From positions 1 through 64,000 of the forward strand of contig DATNEW010000015.1 in NCBI GenBank assembly GCA_035606695.1: a stretch of 64,000 nt of DNA, written 5' to 3'. Shown piece by piece: positions 26,905-35,684 of this stretch. The notes below the pieces were generated by a model, which worked only from the letters and a program-made list of their open reading frames with translations, did not search any database and was not told where the DNA came from. The DNA comes from Gemmatimonadaceae bacterium (lineage in GTDB: Bacteria; Gemmatimonadota; Gemmatimonadetes; Gemmatimonadales; Gemmatimonadaceae). The first letter of the stretch is position 1. Each line of letters starts with the position of its first letter. The position numbers and the translations under genes are program-made.

Positions 26905-29007
26905 ATGGCGACGGTCAATCTTACGGTCGACGGTGGGGCACCATTTCGCATCAAGCGCCCGATCATTACGACGAGTGGAGTCTCAGCGGACGTCGATCCC
27001 ACGGTCGACGCGCACTTCGACGAGCTGGCCCGGCTGCTGGGCAAACGCATCTTCGGCAATCGCGCGACGGCGCTCGACGCGCTCACCAAAGAGGTGAATG
27101 CGCTCATCACGCCGACGCTCACGCCGAAGTTCGAGCCGCCGAAGGACCCGGCGGCGGCGCCGGCGCCGACGTCGAAACACCATGCAGCGGCGCATCACGG
27201 TGCCCAGGCTACCACCCATCCCGCCAATCCAGCGAACGCCAACGTGCAAGCGGCGGCCGCTCCGATCGAGTGGGCGCCGGGCTCCCTGGGCGCGACGCTC
27301 GACGACGCGGCGGCGACGGATCTCACGCTCGCCGACTACATCGACATGGTGCCCGAGCTGTCGGACTTGAAGTACGCCTACGAAAACAGCCTTTCGGGCA
27401 ACTGGTCGTTGATGGACGCGAACGTGCGCTTCGCGCTCAATACGTATCCGGCCATCCGCGACTATCTGCTCGTGTACGCCGCGAACGTGATGAAGGTGAC
27501 CGAGTTCAACGGTCTCAAGAACTTCATCCTCAACAACTCGCACGGCGTCGCCACGATCATCAACTACGCGGCCGTCAGCGCGGCGCGGTCGTACATCCTG
27601 AGCCAGGCGCTCAAGGTGGACGGCTACAACGATGACGGCAGCGACTTCATGACGCAGGTCGTCAACGCGAAACTGTCGCTCACCGAGGCGGCGTTCATTC
27701 CCGCGCTCAAGAAGGTGATCGACGACTTCGTCTTCAACGGCAAGCAGCTGTTGACGCTGCAGAAAGCGAAGATCAAGATCCCCGACAATCTCAAGCCGCA
27801 GATCATCCAGTTCATGAAGAAGTCGGCGGTGCCCGTCGACGACACGAATATCGACTTCTTCCTGCCGACGTACCTGAGCCAGCTGAGCGGCGGCACGACC
27901 GTCGACGATTCCGCGACGAGCGATCCGGACGTCGCCGATCAGGACTTCGACGTCGAGTTCCTGCAGGACACCGACGCGGTGATGCAGGTGAGCCGGTCCG
28001 CCGTGCGCTGCGCCGCGCAGCTCTACTACAGCATGGTGCTCGGCGACGAGCTGGACGTGTTCAGCACCATCAACTACTTCACGCACAACTATCTGCTGCG
28101 CGGCGGCATCGAGATTCAGGACAGCACGCTGCGCGACGATCTGCAGCTGTATGTGTTCTCGAACAAGTTCACGGATCTCAAGTCGCGCAAGATCAACGAC
28201 CGGACGCGGCCTGCCGAGCGCGCCATGTTCTACAAGCAGGCGTTCAACGCGGGCGCCGAGATCACCGACAACGACCTCGCGCAGATCCTGGTGCCGAATC
28301 CGGAGTTCCCGAAGCTTTGGAAAGTGCTGATCCTCGAGACGGCGAAGTACATCCAGCAGGCGCAGGCGGCGTTCTATCCCGACCAGTACGTGTCGCGGCA
28401 GAACGTCCAGCAGGCGGTGGAGGACCTGCAGTACAACCTTTCGACGCACTGCATCGGCATGGTGAACGTCGTGTCGCCGCTGATCTACGCGGAGCTCGAC
28501 TTCGTGATCCGGCGGATCTTCATGCACGACGAAGTGATGCGGCAGATCGTGCCGGCGGGCGGCACGTGGTGGCGCGTCGTCGAGACGCTGTATCTGGCGA
28601 TGAAGAACGCGCGGCCACGGTCCACGGTGTTGTACAACAAGGCCAAGCTCGGCTACGACATCCTCAAGGACATCGGCGATTACGATCCGGCGTCGTTCGA
28701 GAACAACGACACCTTCTCGAACTTCATCAGCGAAGTGCAGGCGTTCATCACGACGCAGAGCATTCTGCAGCAGGACGATGACGCGGACGGCAGCGGTGCG
28801 CCCGACTCGTCCGATCCGGCGCAGGCGGCGCTGAGCGGGAATCTGCCGGGCGGCATCAGCATTCCGGGCATGCCGCGCGGGATTCCCATGCCGGGCATGC
28901 CGAGTGGCATACCGGTGGGAGCCGGCGCCGGAAGTCAGAACGGCAACGCGAGCAGCAACGGGAACGGCAGTGGCAGCGGCAGTGGTGGTGGAGAATGGGA
29001 TTTCTGA
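26905..29007 (+). CDS. Large helical protein of unknown function (cluster gene 2)
   Basis: This 700-residue protein matches no family I know. It opens with a beta-like strand (VNLTVDGGAPFRIKRPIITTSG), then an alanine/proline/histidine-rich linker (about 75-125). A long mostly helical core follows (about 140-640), including ADYIDMVPELSDLKYAYENSL and GGTWWRVVETLYLAMKNARP. It ends with PGMP-type repeats (GISIPGMPRGIPMPGMPSGIPVG) and a glycine/asparagine/serine tail closed by GEWDF. There is no signal peptide or TM. It is the second gene of the cluster and begins 25 bp after the subtilisin gene. A structural, scaffold or toxin role is possible. Confidence 0.85.
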   Translation: MATVNLTVDGGAPFRIKRPIITTSGVSADVDPTVDAHFDELARLLGKRIFGNRATALDALTKEVNALITPTLTPKFEPPKDPAAAPAPTSKHHAAAHHGAQATTHPANPANANVQAAAAPIEWAPGSLGATLDDAAATDLTLADYIDMVPELSDLKYAYENSLSGNWSLMDANVRFALNTYPAIRDYLLVYAANVMKVTEFNGLKNFILNNSHGVATIINYAAVSAARSYILSQALKVDGYNDDGSDFMTQVVNAKLSLTEAAFIPALKKVIDDFVFNGKQLLTLQKAKIKIPDNLKPQIIQFMKKSAVPVDDTNIDFFLPTYLSQLSGGTTVDDSATSDPDVADQDFDVEFLQDTDAVMQVSRSAVRCAAQLYYSMVLGDELDVFSTINYFTHNYLLRGGIEIQDSTLRDDLQLYVFSNKFTDLKSRKINDRTRPAERAMFYKQAFNAGAEITDNDLAQILVPNPEFPKLWKVLILETAKYIQQAQAAFYPDQYVSRQNVQQAVEDLQYNLSTHCIGMVNVVSPLIYAELDFVIRRIFMHDEVMRQIVPAGGTWWRVVETLYLAMKNARPRSTVLYNKAKLGYDILKDIGDYDPASFENNDTFSNFISEVQAFITTQSILQQDDDADGSGAPDSSDPAQAALSGNLPGGISIPGMPRGIPMPGMPSGIPVGAGAGSQNGNASSNGNGSGSGSGGGEWDF

Positions 29008-29033
29008 TCGCCTGACACCGGAGACCAGGGCAT

Positions 29034-30104
29034 ATGACTGATACGATGGTGCGGCGAGGCGCGGGCGACGTGACCGCGCAGGCACGCCAATTCGCGCGAG
29101 ACGTGTGCTCGCGCAGCGCGTCCTTCACCGCGATGCCGGCGGACGACCAGAAGAGCATCTACCTCTCGCTCGTGCAGGAGTACATCGACAAGCGGCAGCC
29201 GGCCTCGCGGTCGGGCAGCATGAGCCTCTCGAATGGCGGCGGCAACGGCTACGCGCGATCGATGGCGACGGACTCGGGCAAGGACATGGGCTACAAGGGG
29301 TACGATCCCGGTTTCCAGGGCGATACCCAGGCGTTCGACGACCTCGTGAAGTCGGTGGACTTCCCGAAGTTCGTGGCCGATCTGCTCAAGGCGGTGTTCG
29401 ACGCGAATCTCACCGTCATGAAGACGCAGACGGATTCCTACATCAAGCTGATGAAGGAGTGCACCAAGTCGACGGCGGACTTCGTGAAGAACGTGAAAGA
29501 CGAGGACACCTTCGGCGCGCTGATCGAGAAGCACAGCAACAAGTACAATCTCTCGAACGAGCGCCAGCCGGATGGGAGCACGAAGCTCAATCTCACCACG
29601 CCGGACGGCGACAAGGCCGATCTCGAGGATGCCGAGGTCAAGAAGGACATCGTCGAGGCGAAGCTGAACATGGCGAAGGAGCATCGCGCCGCGCTGCGCG
29701 AGGTGCTGCTCATGGGCGTCACGCGTCTCGTCGTCGACAAGGGCCTCGTGGAAGCGGGCGTCGACTTCAGCATCAAGGCCAATCGCCAGAGCGCGGCGCA
29801 TCACGAAGATCAGAACGTCAACGTGACGAACGTGTCGGCGTCGTACGGCGGCGGATTGGGCTCGCTGTTCGGCGGTCCGAGTATGTCGATGGACATGACG
29901 AATACGAACATCCAGGTGAACACGTCGGACAAGAAAACGACGGACGATCTATCCGCGACGCTGCACGGCAAGGTGAGCATCCAGTTCAAGACCGATTACT
30001 TCAAGCTCGACAACTTCGCGAACATGTACGCCGACGGTGGAACGCAGGCGCTCAAGCCGCCGGCCGCCGGTGGCGCACCGGCACCGGCAGCGGCACCGCG
30101 GTAA
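29034..30104 (+). CDS. Unknown soluble protein (cluster gene 3)
   Basis: A 356-residue protein without recognisable domains. The N-terminal third holds short helices (GAGDVTAQARQFARDVCSR) and a glycine/serine linker. A central helical segment (DDLVKSVDFPKFVADLLKAVFDANLTVMKTQTDSYIKLMKE) follows. The C-terminal part is beta-rich (LVEAGVDFSIKANRQSA, then MTNTNIQVNTSDKK and LHGKVSIQFKTDYFKLDNFANMY), resembling tail or effector-associated proteins I have seen in other bacteria without assigned function. The gene starts 26 bp after the previous stop, with GGAG upstream. No export signal. Confidence 0.8.
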   Translation: MTDTMVRRGAGDVTAQARQFARDVCSRSASFTAMPADDQKSIYLSLVQEYIDKRQPASRSGSMSLSNGGGNGYARSMATDSGKDMGYKGYDPGFQGDTQAFDDLVKSVDFPKFVADLLKAVFDANLTVMKTQTDSYIKLMKECTKSTADFVKNVKDEDTFGALIEKHSNKYNLSNERQPDGSTKLNLTTPDGDKADLEDAEVKKDIVEAKLNMAKEHRAALREVLLMGVTRLVVDKGLVEAGVDFSIKANRQSAAHHEDQNVNVTNVSASYGGGLGSLFGGPSMSMDMTNTNIQVNTSDKKTTDDLSATLHGKVSIQFKTDYFKLDNFANMYADGGTQALKPPAAGGAPAPAAAPR

Positions 30105-30117
30105 GGACTGAGCCTGC

Positions 30118-32247
30118 ATGGCGCTCGCCTGGCTCGAGCTGGCCGGCATCGATCGTGGTGCGCTTCGGTTCACGATCGATACCGGAACGAGCCGCTACTA
30201 CCAGCTGCGCGTCGGGCGAGCGCGCGCGAGCAGGGAAGGCTTCGACTGGGTGGACGACGTCTACCTGACGACGCCGATGAAAGCGAACGACGCCGGCGGC
30301 AGTCTGCTTCCCGCCACGCGGAACGTGACGGTACCGGCGTCGCGACTGGATCGCGGTGACGCATTTGTGCAACTGGTCAGCTTCAAGACGCCGGATGGCC
30401 GCGGTCCGGCATTCTCGCAGGTGATTCCGCTGCCGTCGGGCGCGCAAGCGCTGGGCGGCGGCAAGCTCAACTTCGGCATTCCATACCCGGTTGCTGCGTC
30501 CATGACTCTGACTCAGGCGACGTTCCAGACTCCGCGACGCATTCCGTGCGTGCAGTCTCCCGATCAATTCGCGCGGGAGACGTCGCTCGACGATTTGCTG
30601 TCCGGCCTCGTGAAGGTGGCCGCACCGGTCGTGCTGCAAATGCTCGGCTCCGGCGGCGCTGGTGGCGCGAGTGGGAGTACGGGCGGCGGCGCCGGCGCGA
30701 CGGGCGACTCGGTCGGTGGCGTCGTCACCTTCCTGCTCAAGACGTTGTTGTCGGGACTGCAACCTGGATCGGCGGCGGCCGCGAACAGTCCGGCGCCGGT
30801 GGCGAAGGCGCAATCGTTCTCGGTGGCGACGCGGGGAGAGAACCGCTTTGTCGCCGCGGCGCAGACGCAGTGGTCGCGGCCGTTCATCTTCGGCATCGAC
30901 GACGCGCTGCTCGCCACCTTGGCCGGTCCGCTGCTCAATGTCCTGCCGCAACTCGTGAACGCGGCGAATCAGGCGCGGCTGCAGGCCAAGCAGACCGACA
31001 ACAAGCTCGTGACCGACGCGTTGGCGCAAGTCAATCAGAGAATGCTCATGGAGCAGCTGCTGCAGGCGCAGCAGAAGTCTTCCGGCGACCAGGCGGCGCA
31101 GTTGGCGCAGCTCAAGCAACTGCTCGACGCGGCGAGCCAGGCGGCCCCCGCGTCACCGGCGGCATCGGGGGCGCCGGCGAAGGCCCAGAGCCTGTCGATG
31201 AGTGACGCCCCCGCCGCCGCGGCCGCCCCGGCCGCGACGCCAAGCCAACGCGCCATTCTCACGTTCGTTTCGGCGGACCCGCTTCCGTTCAACGGAACGC
31301 CGCGCCTCGTCTTCAGCCGCGATCACGACGCCGAGTTCAAGGTGAAGTTCACCGTTGGCGATCCGGTGCCGAAGAACGCGCTGCCCCGGGCCATTCTCAC
31401 TCTGACATTCAAGGGTTCGCATCGCCCAACGGAGTGGGTCAAGAGCATCGCGAAGCTCAAGGACGTGACGCCGAACGGCGTGCTGACCATCACGCTACCG
31501 CAGGCCGACCTCGCCAAGCTGCCGGCCAATCGCAAGATCGCCGTCGTGGCCGACCTGCGCTGGCCGTCGAGTCACGGCGGCACACCCTATTGCGCGACCG
31601 GCACCACCGACATCGTGCTGGTCGGCAAGTATTTCGTGAAGGAGCGCGGCGCGAGCGTCGGTGATCAGCGCGAGCTCACGGACATGGCGCAATTCCGTCC
31701 GTTCTGGAACAAGGTCTGGGAGGCGCCGCCACTCGACGCAATGAACAAGACGAACGGCGGCCGCGCGAAGTCGTTGTGGGAGCTCGACGTCGACGCGCGC
31801 TACATGGTCATCCTCACGAGCCACGAGGAAGCGAACGGCGTGATGGAGACCAAGCTGCAATCGTCGCCCGTCGATCCCGATGCGCTGTCGCTCAAGGTCG
31901 ACGGCCGCCTGAAGGGCGGCGTCGAATTGAGCATCGCCGAAGTGAACAAGCTGTCGACGCTGTGGACCGGACAGACGCCGCTCGATGCCGATCATCTCGC
32001 CGCCCTGGAATCCCGAGCCGTGGCGCACGCCAACAGCGGCGAGTTCATCTCGCACATCAAGTTGAACGGCCGCGCCGGCGAACGCGGCATGGTATGGATC
32101 GTTCCGGTATTTCAGATGGCCGAGTTCACGCTCAGCAGCGTTCAGAAGACCGACGATTCCGGCCAGGTGGTGTCCGTGACCGAAGAGAAGGTCCGCTTCC
32201 CGCTCCCGGTCGCGGCCCGCGTGCTTGGTCTCCGATCGCAGACCTGA
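30118..32247 (+). CDS. Unknown large protein (cluster gene 4)
   Basis: This 709-residue protein begins with a beta-rich region (WLELAGIDRGALRFTIDTGTSRYYQLRVGRA). Glycine- and alanine-rich low-complexity stretches follow, then a glutamine-rich helix (DALAQVNQRMLMEQLLQAQQKSSG), and a C-terminal half that looks like a beta-sandwich domain (ILTLTFKGSHRPTEWVKSIAKL, VLVGKYFVKERGASVGDQREL, WIVPVFQMAEFTLSSVQ). I recognise no catalytic motif. No signal peptide is seen. It begins 13 bp after the previous stop. A tempting reading is a multidomain structural or adhesion-like component, but nothing in the sequence proves it. Confidence 0.8.
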   Translation: MALAWLELAGIDRGALRFTIDTGTSRYYQLRVGRARASREGFDWVDDVYLTTPMKANDAGGSLLPATRNVTVPASRLDRGDAFVQLVSFKTPDGRGPAFSQVIPLPSGAQALGGGKLNFGIPYPVAASMTLTQATFQTPRRIPCVQSPDQFARETSLDDLLSGLVKVAAPVVLQMLGSGGAGGASGSTGGGAGATGDSVGGVVTFLLKTLLSGLQPGSAAAANSPAPVAKAQSFSVATRGENRFVAAAQTQWSRPFIFGIDDALLATLAGPLLNVLPQLVNAANQARLQAKQTDNKLVTDALAQVNQRMLMEQLLQAQQKSSGDQAAQLAQLKQLLDAASQAAPASPAASGAPAKAQSLSMSDAPAAAAAPAATPSQRAILTFVSADPLPFNGTPRLVFSRDHDAEFKVKFTVGDPVPKNALPRAILTLTFKGSHRPTEWVKSIAKLKDVTPNGVLTITLPQADLAKLPANRKIAVVADLRWPSSHGGTPYCATGTTDIVLVGKYFVKERGASVGDQRELTDMAQFRPFWNKVWEAPPLDAMNKTNGGRAKSLWELDVDARYMVILTSHEEANGVMETKLQSSPVDPDALSLKVDGRLKGGVELSIAEVNKLSTLWTGQTPLDADHLAALESRAVAHANSGEFISHIKLNGRAGERGMVWIVPVFQMAEFTLSSVQKTDDSGQVVSVTEEKVRFPLPVAARVLGLRSQT

Positions 32248-32259
32248 GAGGGTAATTCA

Positions 32260-32463
32260 ATGAATACTCAATACACCAATCCTGCCGGGGCACGCGCGTT
32301 CGACACCGAGACGAGCGACACCGATCCGAGTGCCGAGCCGGAGTACAAGTTTGACGGCTACAAGATCGACCTGTCGCAGAAGATCGCGCTGACGCCGCTT
32401 CCCGAGCGGCATCACCGCGGCCATCACCGCGACGATCGCGGCAAGGATGCGCCGTCGCGATGA
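32260..32463 (+). CDS. Small unknown protein (cluster gene 5)
   Basis: A 67-residue, strongly polar protein (NTQYTNPAGARAFDTETSDTDPSAEPEYKFDGYKIDLSQKI) ending in a basic, histidine-rich tail. A GAGGG-type ribosome-binding sequence precedes the ATG, and the stop overlaps the next start (ATGA at 32460-32463). Likely disordered; it could be an adaptor or an inhibitor of a neighbouring enzyme. No homology recognised. Confidence 0.65.
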   Translation: MNTQYTNPAGARAFDTETSDTDPSAEPEYKFDGYKIDLSQKIALTPLPERHHRGHHRDDRGKDAPSR

Positions 32464-32732
32464 TGGATGAAGCGTTCATCTCGGTGACCGACGCACTGGC
32501 GTTGATGCTGGACTTCCACGGCGACATCACCGATGCCGCCGCCGGCGTTCGTTCGCACATCTACCAGTGCACCGTTGAGCTGCCGATCGAGCTCGACGTG
32601 TCGCGTGCGGACGACGGCTCGCTCGTACTGGGATCCGTCCCGCCGCTCTACCCCGTGAGCACGACGTATCGTCCGTCGTACCACCGCGTCCGTTTCACCG
32701 CCGTCGTCGACGAGGCGCCACATGGCCGCTGA
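32460..32732 (+). CDS. Small beta-rich protein, trypco2-like (cluster gene 6)
   Basis: A 90-residue protein: FISVTDALALMLDFHGDITDAAAGVRSHIYQCTVELPIELDVSRADDGS, then VSTTYRPSYHRVRFTAVVDE. The pattern of an N-terminal helix, a strand with alternating aliphatic residues, a turn and a final strand resembles the C-terminal half of the small trypsin-co-occurring domains. The next gene contains a comparable helix-strand segment. Overlapping start and stop codons on both sides show tight coupling. Assignment to a family is tentative. Confidence 0.65.
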   Translation: MMDEAFISVTDALALMLDFHGDITDAAAGVRSHIYQCTVELPIELDVSRADDGSLVLGSVPPLYPVSTTYRPSYHRVRFTAVVDEAPHGR

Positions 32733-33474
32733 AAACACGGCCTGGCAGCTCGAGGATTTTGTCGACTCGCTCGTCGTCGATCTCGATAAGACGCGAGAGA
32801 CGCTCGCCGTGAAGGCGATCAACAAGCCGCTGTCGTATACGGTGAAGGAGCTGGCGCTGGATCTCAACATCTTCCCGACGTACGACGGCGACAACGTGCG
32901 GTTCGTGACGGCGCAGCCGGGGCAGGAAGGTGCGTCGAAGGTGAGCATCCAGCTCGGCTCCATCACCGATCAGCAGGTGCGTGCGACGTCCAAGGTGCCG
33001 GAGAAGACGAAGGGCCCGTCGCTCGACGACATCGCCGTGGACAAGACCACGAAGAAGGAGCTGCGCAAGCTCGGCGTGCAGTCGGTGGACGATCTGCAGC
33101 GCATCGAACGAAAGAACGTCGATCTCAAGAAGGTGGGGAATAACGACATCGATTACCGATCGATCTCCAATCAGATCCAGCAGGCGCAGCGGAACGATCG
33201 CCCGCCGCTCGTGCGCTCGGTGTCGTTGTCTCGCGAGGAAGGTGAACCGCTCGCGCTGCTGGTGCGCGGCCGGCACCTCGCGGTGAATCCGCAATTTCCG
33301 CCGGTGGCGGTGATCAACAATTCGCTGGCCGAGGTGTTGTCCAGCGACGAGCAGCATGTGCGGATCGCGTTGCCGGCGTCGCACGACCTGTCCGAGCCGG
33401 CGGACCTCGTCCTCACGTGCGATCCGTTCGCCGTTCTCAAAGTCCACGTCAAAGGCGAAGGCAGTTCTCCATGA
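32722..33474 (+). CDS. Protein with N-terminal trypco-like and C-terminal IPT-like domains (cluster gene 7)
   Basis: A 250-residue protein. Residues ~8-90 (WQLEDFVDSLVVDLDKTRETLAVKAINKPLSYTVKELALDLNIF, then VSIQLGSITDQQVRATSKV) share the helix-strand pattern of gene 6. Residues ~100-150 contain KKELRKLGVQSVDDLQRIERKNVDLKKV, a helix-hairpin-helix-like segment. Residues ~165-250 form a beta-sandwich with VRSVSLSREEGEPLALLVRGRHL and ADLVLTCDPFAVLKVHV, typical of IPT/TIG folds. It overlaps gene 6 by 11 bp and the next gene by 4 bp. No catalytic residues recognised; an adaptor role is plausible. Confidence 0.7.
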   Translation: MAAENTAWQLEDFVDSLVVDLDKTRETLAVKAINKPLSYTVKELALDLNIFPTYDGDNVRFVTAQPGQEGASKVSIQLGSITDQQVRATSKVPEKTKGPSLDDIAVDKTTKKELRKLGVQSVDDLQRIERKNVDLKKVGNNDIDYRSISNQIQQAQRNDRPPLVRSVSLSREEGEPLALLVRGRHLAVNPQFPPVAVINNSLAEVLSSDEQHVRIALPASHDLSEPADLVLTCDPFAVLKVHVKGEGSSP

Positions 33475-35666
33475 GCCAGAAACGACTAGCCTCGTTCGAC
33501 GATTTGGTTACGGGCTACTACGGCCGCGGTCCGGACCAGGCCGATCCGCGGAAGCGCGTCGAGGATTTGTTCTCGACGTATTACGGGCGGCCGCCGAGCT
33601 CGTCGTCGCGTCGCGGGGCATCCCCCGCGGTCTCACTCTCGCTCGGCTGCGACGACGGAGAGATTCTCTCGCAGCCGACGCCCCGGCCGCGATCGGGCAA
33701 CGCGCCGGTGTCGCACTCCCAGGACTTCGAGGAGTACGTCATCGACATCGTCTCGACGCCGAGTGCGGGTCCAACGTTGACTCGCGACACGCCGCGCCGC
33801 GCGCCATCGGTGGGATCATCAGCGGGATCATCGGCGCCGACGGCGCCGCCGCGTATCACGGAGCAGGAAGACGGTGTGAACAAGCAGTGGGTGGAGGTGC
33901 CGCGCAATTCAACGACGACACCGACCCCGCTGCAAAATGCACCCGGGTCTGTCTCCGGCGGCGCGGGATCGTCGAGTCAGAGCATGAGCGCGAGCACCAG
34001 GCCGACGGAGGACGACATCCTCGGCGATCTGGATGCGATCATTCGCGGTCACAAGGTCTACGACAAGGACGCTGGCGGGATGGTGGATCGCGCCAGCGTG
34101 CAGCGTCGCCCGGGAGAGTCGGGAACCGGCGGCGCGCCGCGGCCCGCGACGTCGAACGGTCAGTCGAACGGTCAGGAGATCTTCGACCGCATTGCGCAGA
34201 GCATGCAGTACGCGAACGCGTACGACCTGGGCACCGTCGAGCTCGAGAATCGGTTCGCCGACTTCGACCGTCAGGACGAGCAGCGGAAGCAGAGCACGAA
34301 GCCGAAGAGGCTCGTCGCGCAATCGGCGCCTTCGGTCGACGCACCGCCTTCCGCGACAGCGAGCGCGCAGTCGTTGCCCGATACGTCGGATTTCATCGCG
34401 GACCTCGACACGATCAAGTCGCAGGCGACACGGCCCATCAGCCAGCCGCTCTACGACACAGGCGAACATGTCCTCGCGGGCAACTCGCTCTATGCCGGAC
34501 GTTTGCGTGTGGGAAAAGGTTCGGCGGTAGCGCTCTCGTACGGCCAGGTCATCTCGATGGCCGACCTGTACGACTCCGTCGACCAGATGATGAACGCCGA
34601 CGCGGCGGAGTTGAATCGGCTCAAGGCGCTCATCGTTCGCGACACCGCGTTCTACGAGGGCAAGGGCACCAACAAGAGCATGGGTGTCGGCAACGATACG
34701 TGGGACAAGGCAACGTCCGGCCGCTATTTGAAGCTGGCCGAAAACAACTACGAGCACTTCTCGCCGGCGACCGTGCTGATGGGCGCGGGAACGCGCACGC
34801 GGCACGGCGACAACAAGACGAGTTGGGAGTTCTATCATCGGCGCGCGATCGAAGCGGCGCAGGATCAGTTTCTCAAGTCGAGCGGAAACGTCTCGCTGTT
34901 CTTCGAGTGGCCGCTCACGATCAATGCGTTCGGCGATCATTTCCTCACCGACGCGTTCGCGGCCGGTCATTTGATCAACAAGGAAGTGATGATCGACAAG
35001 TTCAAGGCGAGCTTCTATACCGGCACCGCGCTCAACTCCGCGGGCGAGTCGTTCTTCGAGAAGGTCGCCAATACCGCGTGGCAGGGCGACGTCAAGGATC
35101 GATTCTCCGCGCTCGAGACGGTGGATTGGGCGCATTGGCACGGCATCTGGTTGCCGTTCCATCCGAACATCGACAGCGCCAGCCGTTTTGGCGAAGTCTT
35201 GAAGGAATCGGCGCGGCAGCAGCCCGACCGCGTCGCGAATCTCGTCGTCAAGGCACTTCACGATTATTTGAACGAGAACGGCGTGGAGGTCAGCAACTCC
35301 GCGGGCGACGGCACGTGGATGCTGCCGGGCGACGGGTCGCTCATGATTCCGATGGGCAGCCTCACGCAGGCGAATCTCGACAAGAACCTGATGATCATGC
35401 GCAAGGCCGTGCAGCAGTCCGTGGACGACATCAACAGCCCGGCCATTCGCGCGAGCAACGTGGACGTTCAAGCGCTGTTCGACGGCGTCTGGCGCTACGT
35501 CCCGCTGCCGACGGCCGCATCGAAACAAAAAATCGCCGGTCTCATGCGCGACTACACCGATCCGAATTCGACGGTGCTCGTGAATGCGGCCGCGGTCATC
35601 ATCAAGAAGCAGTTGAACTCGTTCATCGACGTCCTGGTCAACGAGCACAAGCTCAAACCGGCATAA
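33471..35666 (+). CDS. Protein with zinc phospholipase C / P1-nuclease-like metal motif (cluster gene 8)
   Basis: The ATG at 33471 overlaps the previous stop, giving 731 residues; the frame is open to 33417. The N-terminus has a tandem motif (FDDLVTGYYGRGP and VEDLFSTYYGRPP), followed by a long disordered, Ser/Pro/Gly-rich region to about residue 330. The C-terminal domain has NNYEHF (His429), SWEFYHRRAIEAA (His456) and GDHFLTDAFAAGHL (His490, Asp494, His500). This H-x3-D-x5-H spacing resembles the metal site of zinc-dependent phospholipase C and P1-like nucleases. Predicted hydrolysis of phospholipid or nucleic acid phosphodiesters is inference. No signal peptide. Gap of 18 bp to the next gene. 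Confidence 0.82.
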   Translation: MSQKRLASFDDLVTGYYGRGPDQADPRKRVEDLFSTYYGRPPSSSSRRGASPAVSLSLGCDDGEILSQPTPRPRSGNAPVSHSQDFEEYVIDIVSTPSAGPTLTRDTPRRAPSVGSSAGSSAPTAPPRITEQEDGVNKQWVEVPRNSTTTPTPLQNAPGSVSGGAGSSSQSMSASTRPTEDDILGDLDAIIRGHKVYDKDAGGMVDRASVQRRPGESGTGGAPRPATSNGQSNGQEIFDRIAQSMQYANAYDLGTVELENRFADFDRQDEQRKQSTKPKRLVAQSAPSVDAPPSATASAQSLPDTSDFIADLDTIKSQATRPISQPLYDTGEHVLAGNSLYAGRLRVGKGSAVALSYGQVISMADLYDSVDQMMNADAAELNRLKALIVRDTAFYEGKGTNKSMGVGNDTWDKATSGRYLKLAENNYEHFSPATVLMGAGTRTRHGDNKTSWEFYHRRAIEAAQDQFLKSSGNVSLFFEWPLTINAFGDHFLTDAFAAGHLINKEVMIDKFKASFYTGTALNSAGESFFEKVANTAWQGDVKDRFSALETVDWAHWHGIWLPFHPNIDSASRFGEVLKESARQQPDRVANLVVKALHDYLNENGVEVSNSAGDGTWMLPGDGSLMIPMGSLTQANLDKNLMIMRKAVQQSVDDINSPAIRASNVDVQALFDGVWRYVPLPTAASKQKIAGLMRDYTDPNSTVLVNAAAVIIKKQLNSFIDVLVNEHKLKPA

Positions 35667-35684
35667 GCGCCGTACGAGGCGAGC

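Noticed and set aside
26983-29085. A 700-codon open frame antisense to cluster gene 2
   Set aside because: It is a high-GC shadow: arginine/valine/histidine-rich, without domains, and mirrors the third codon positions of the sense gene.
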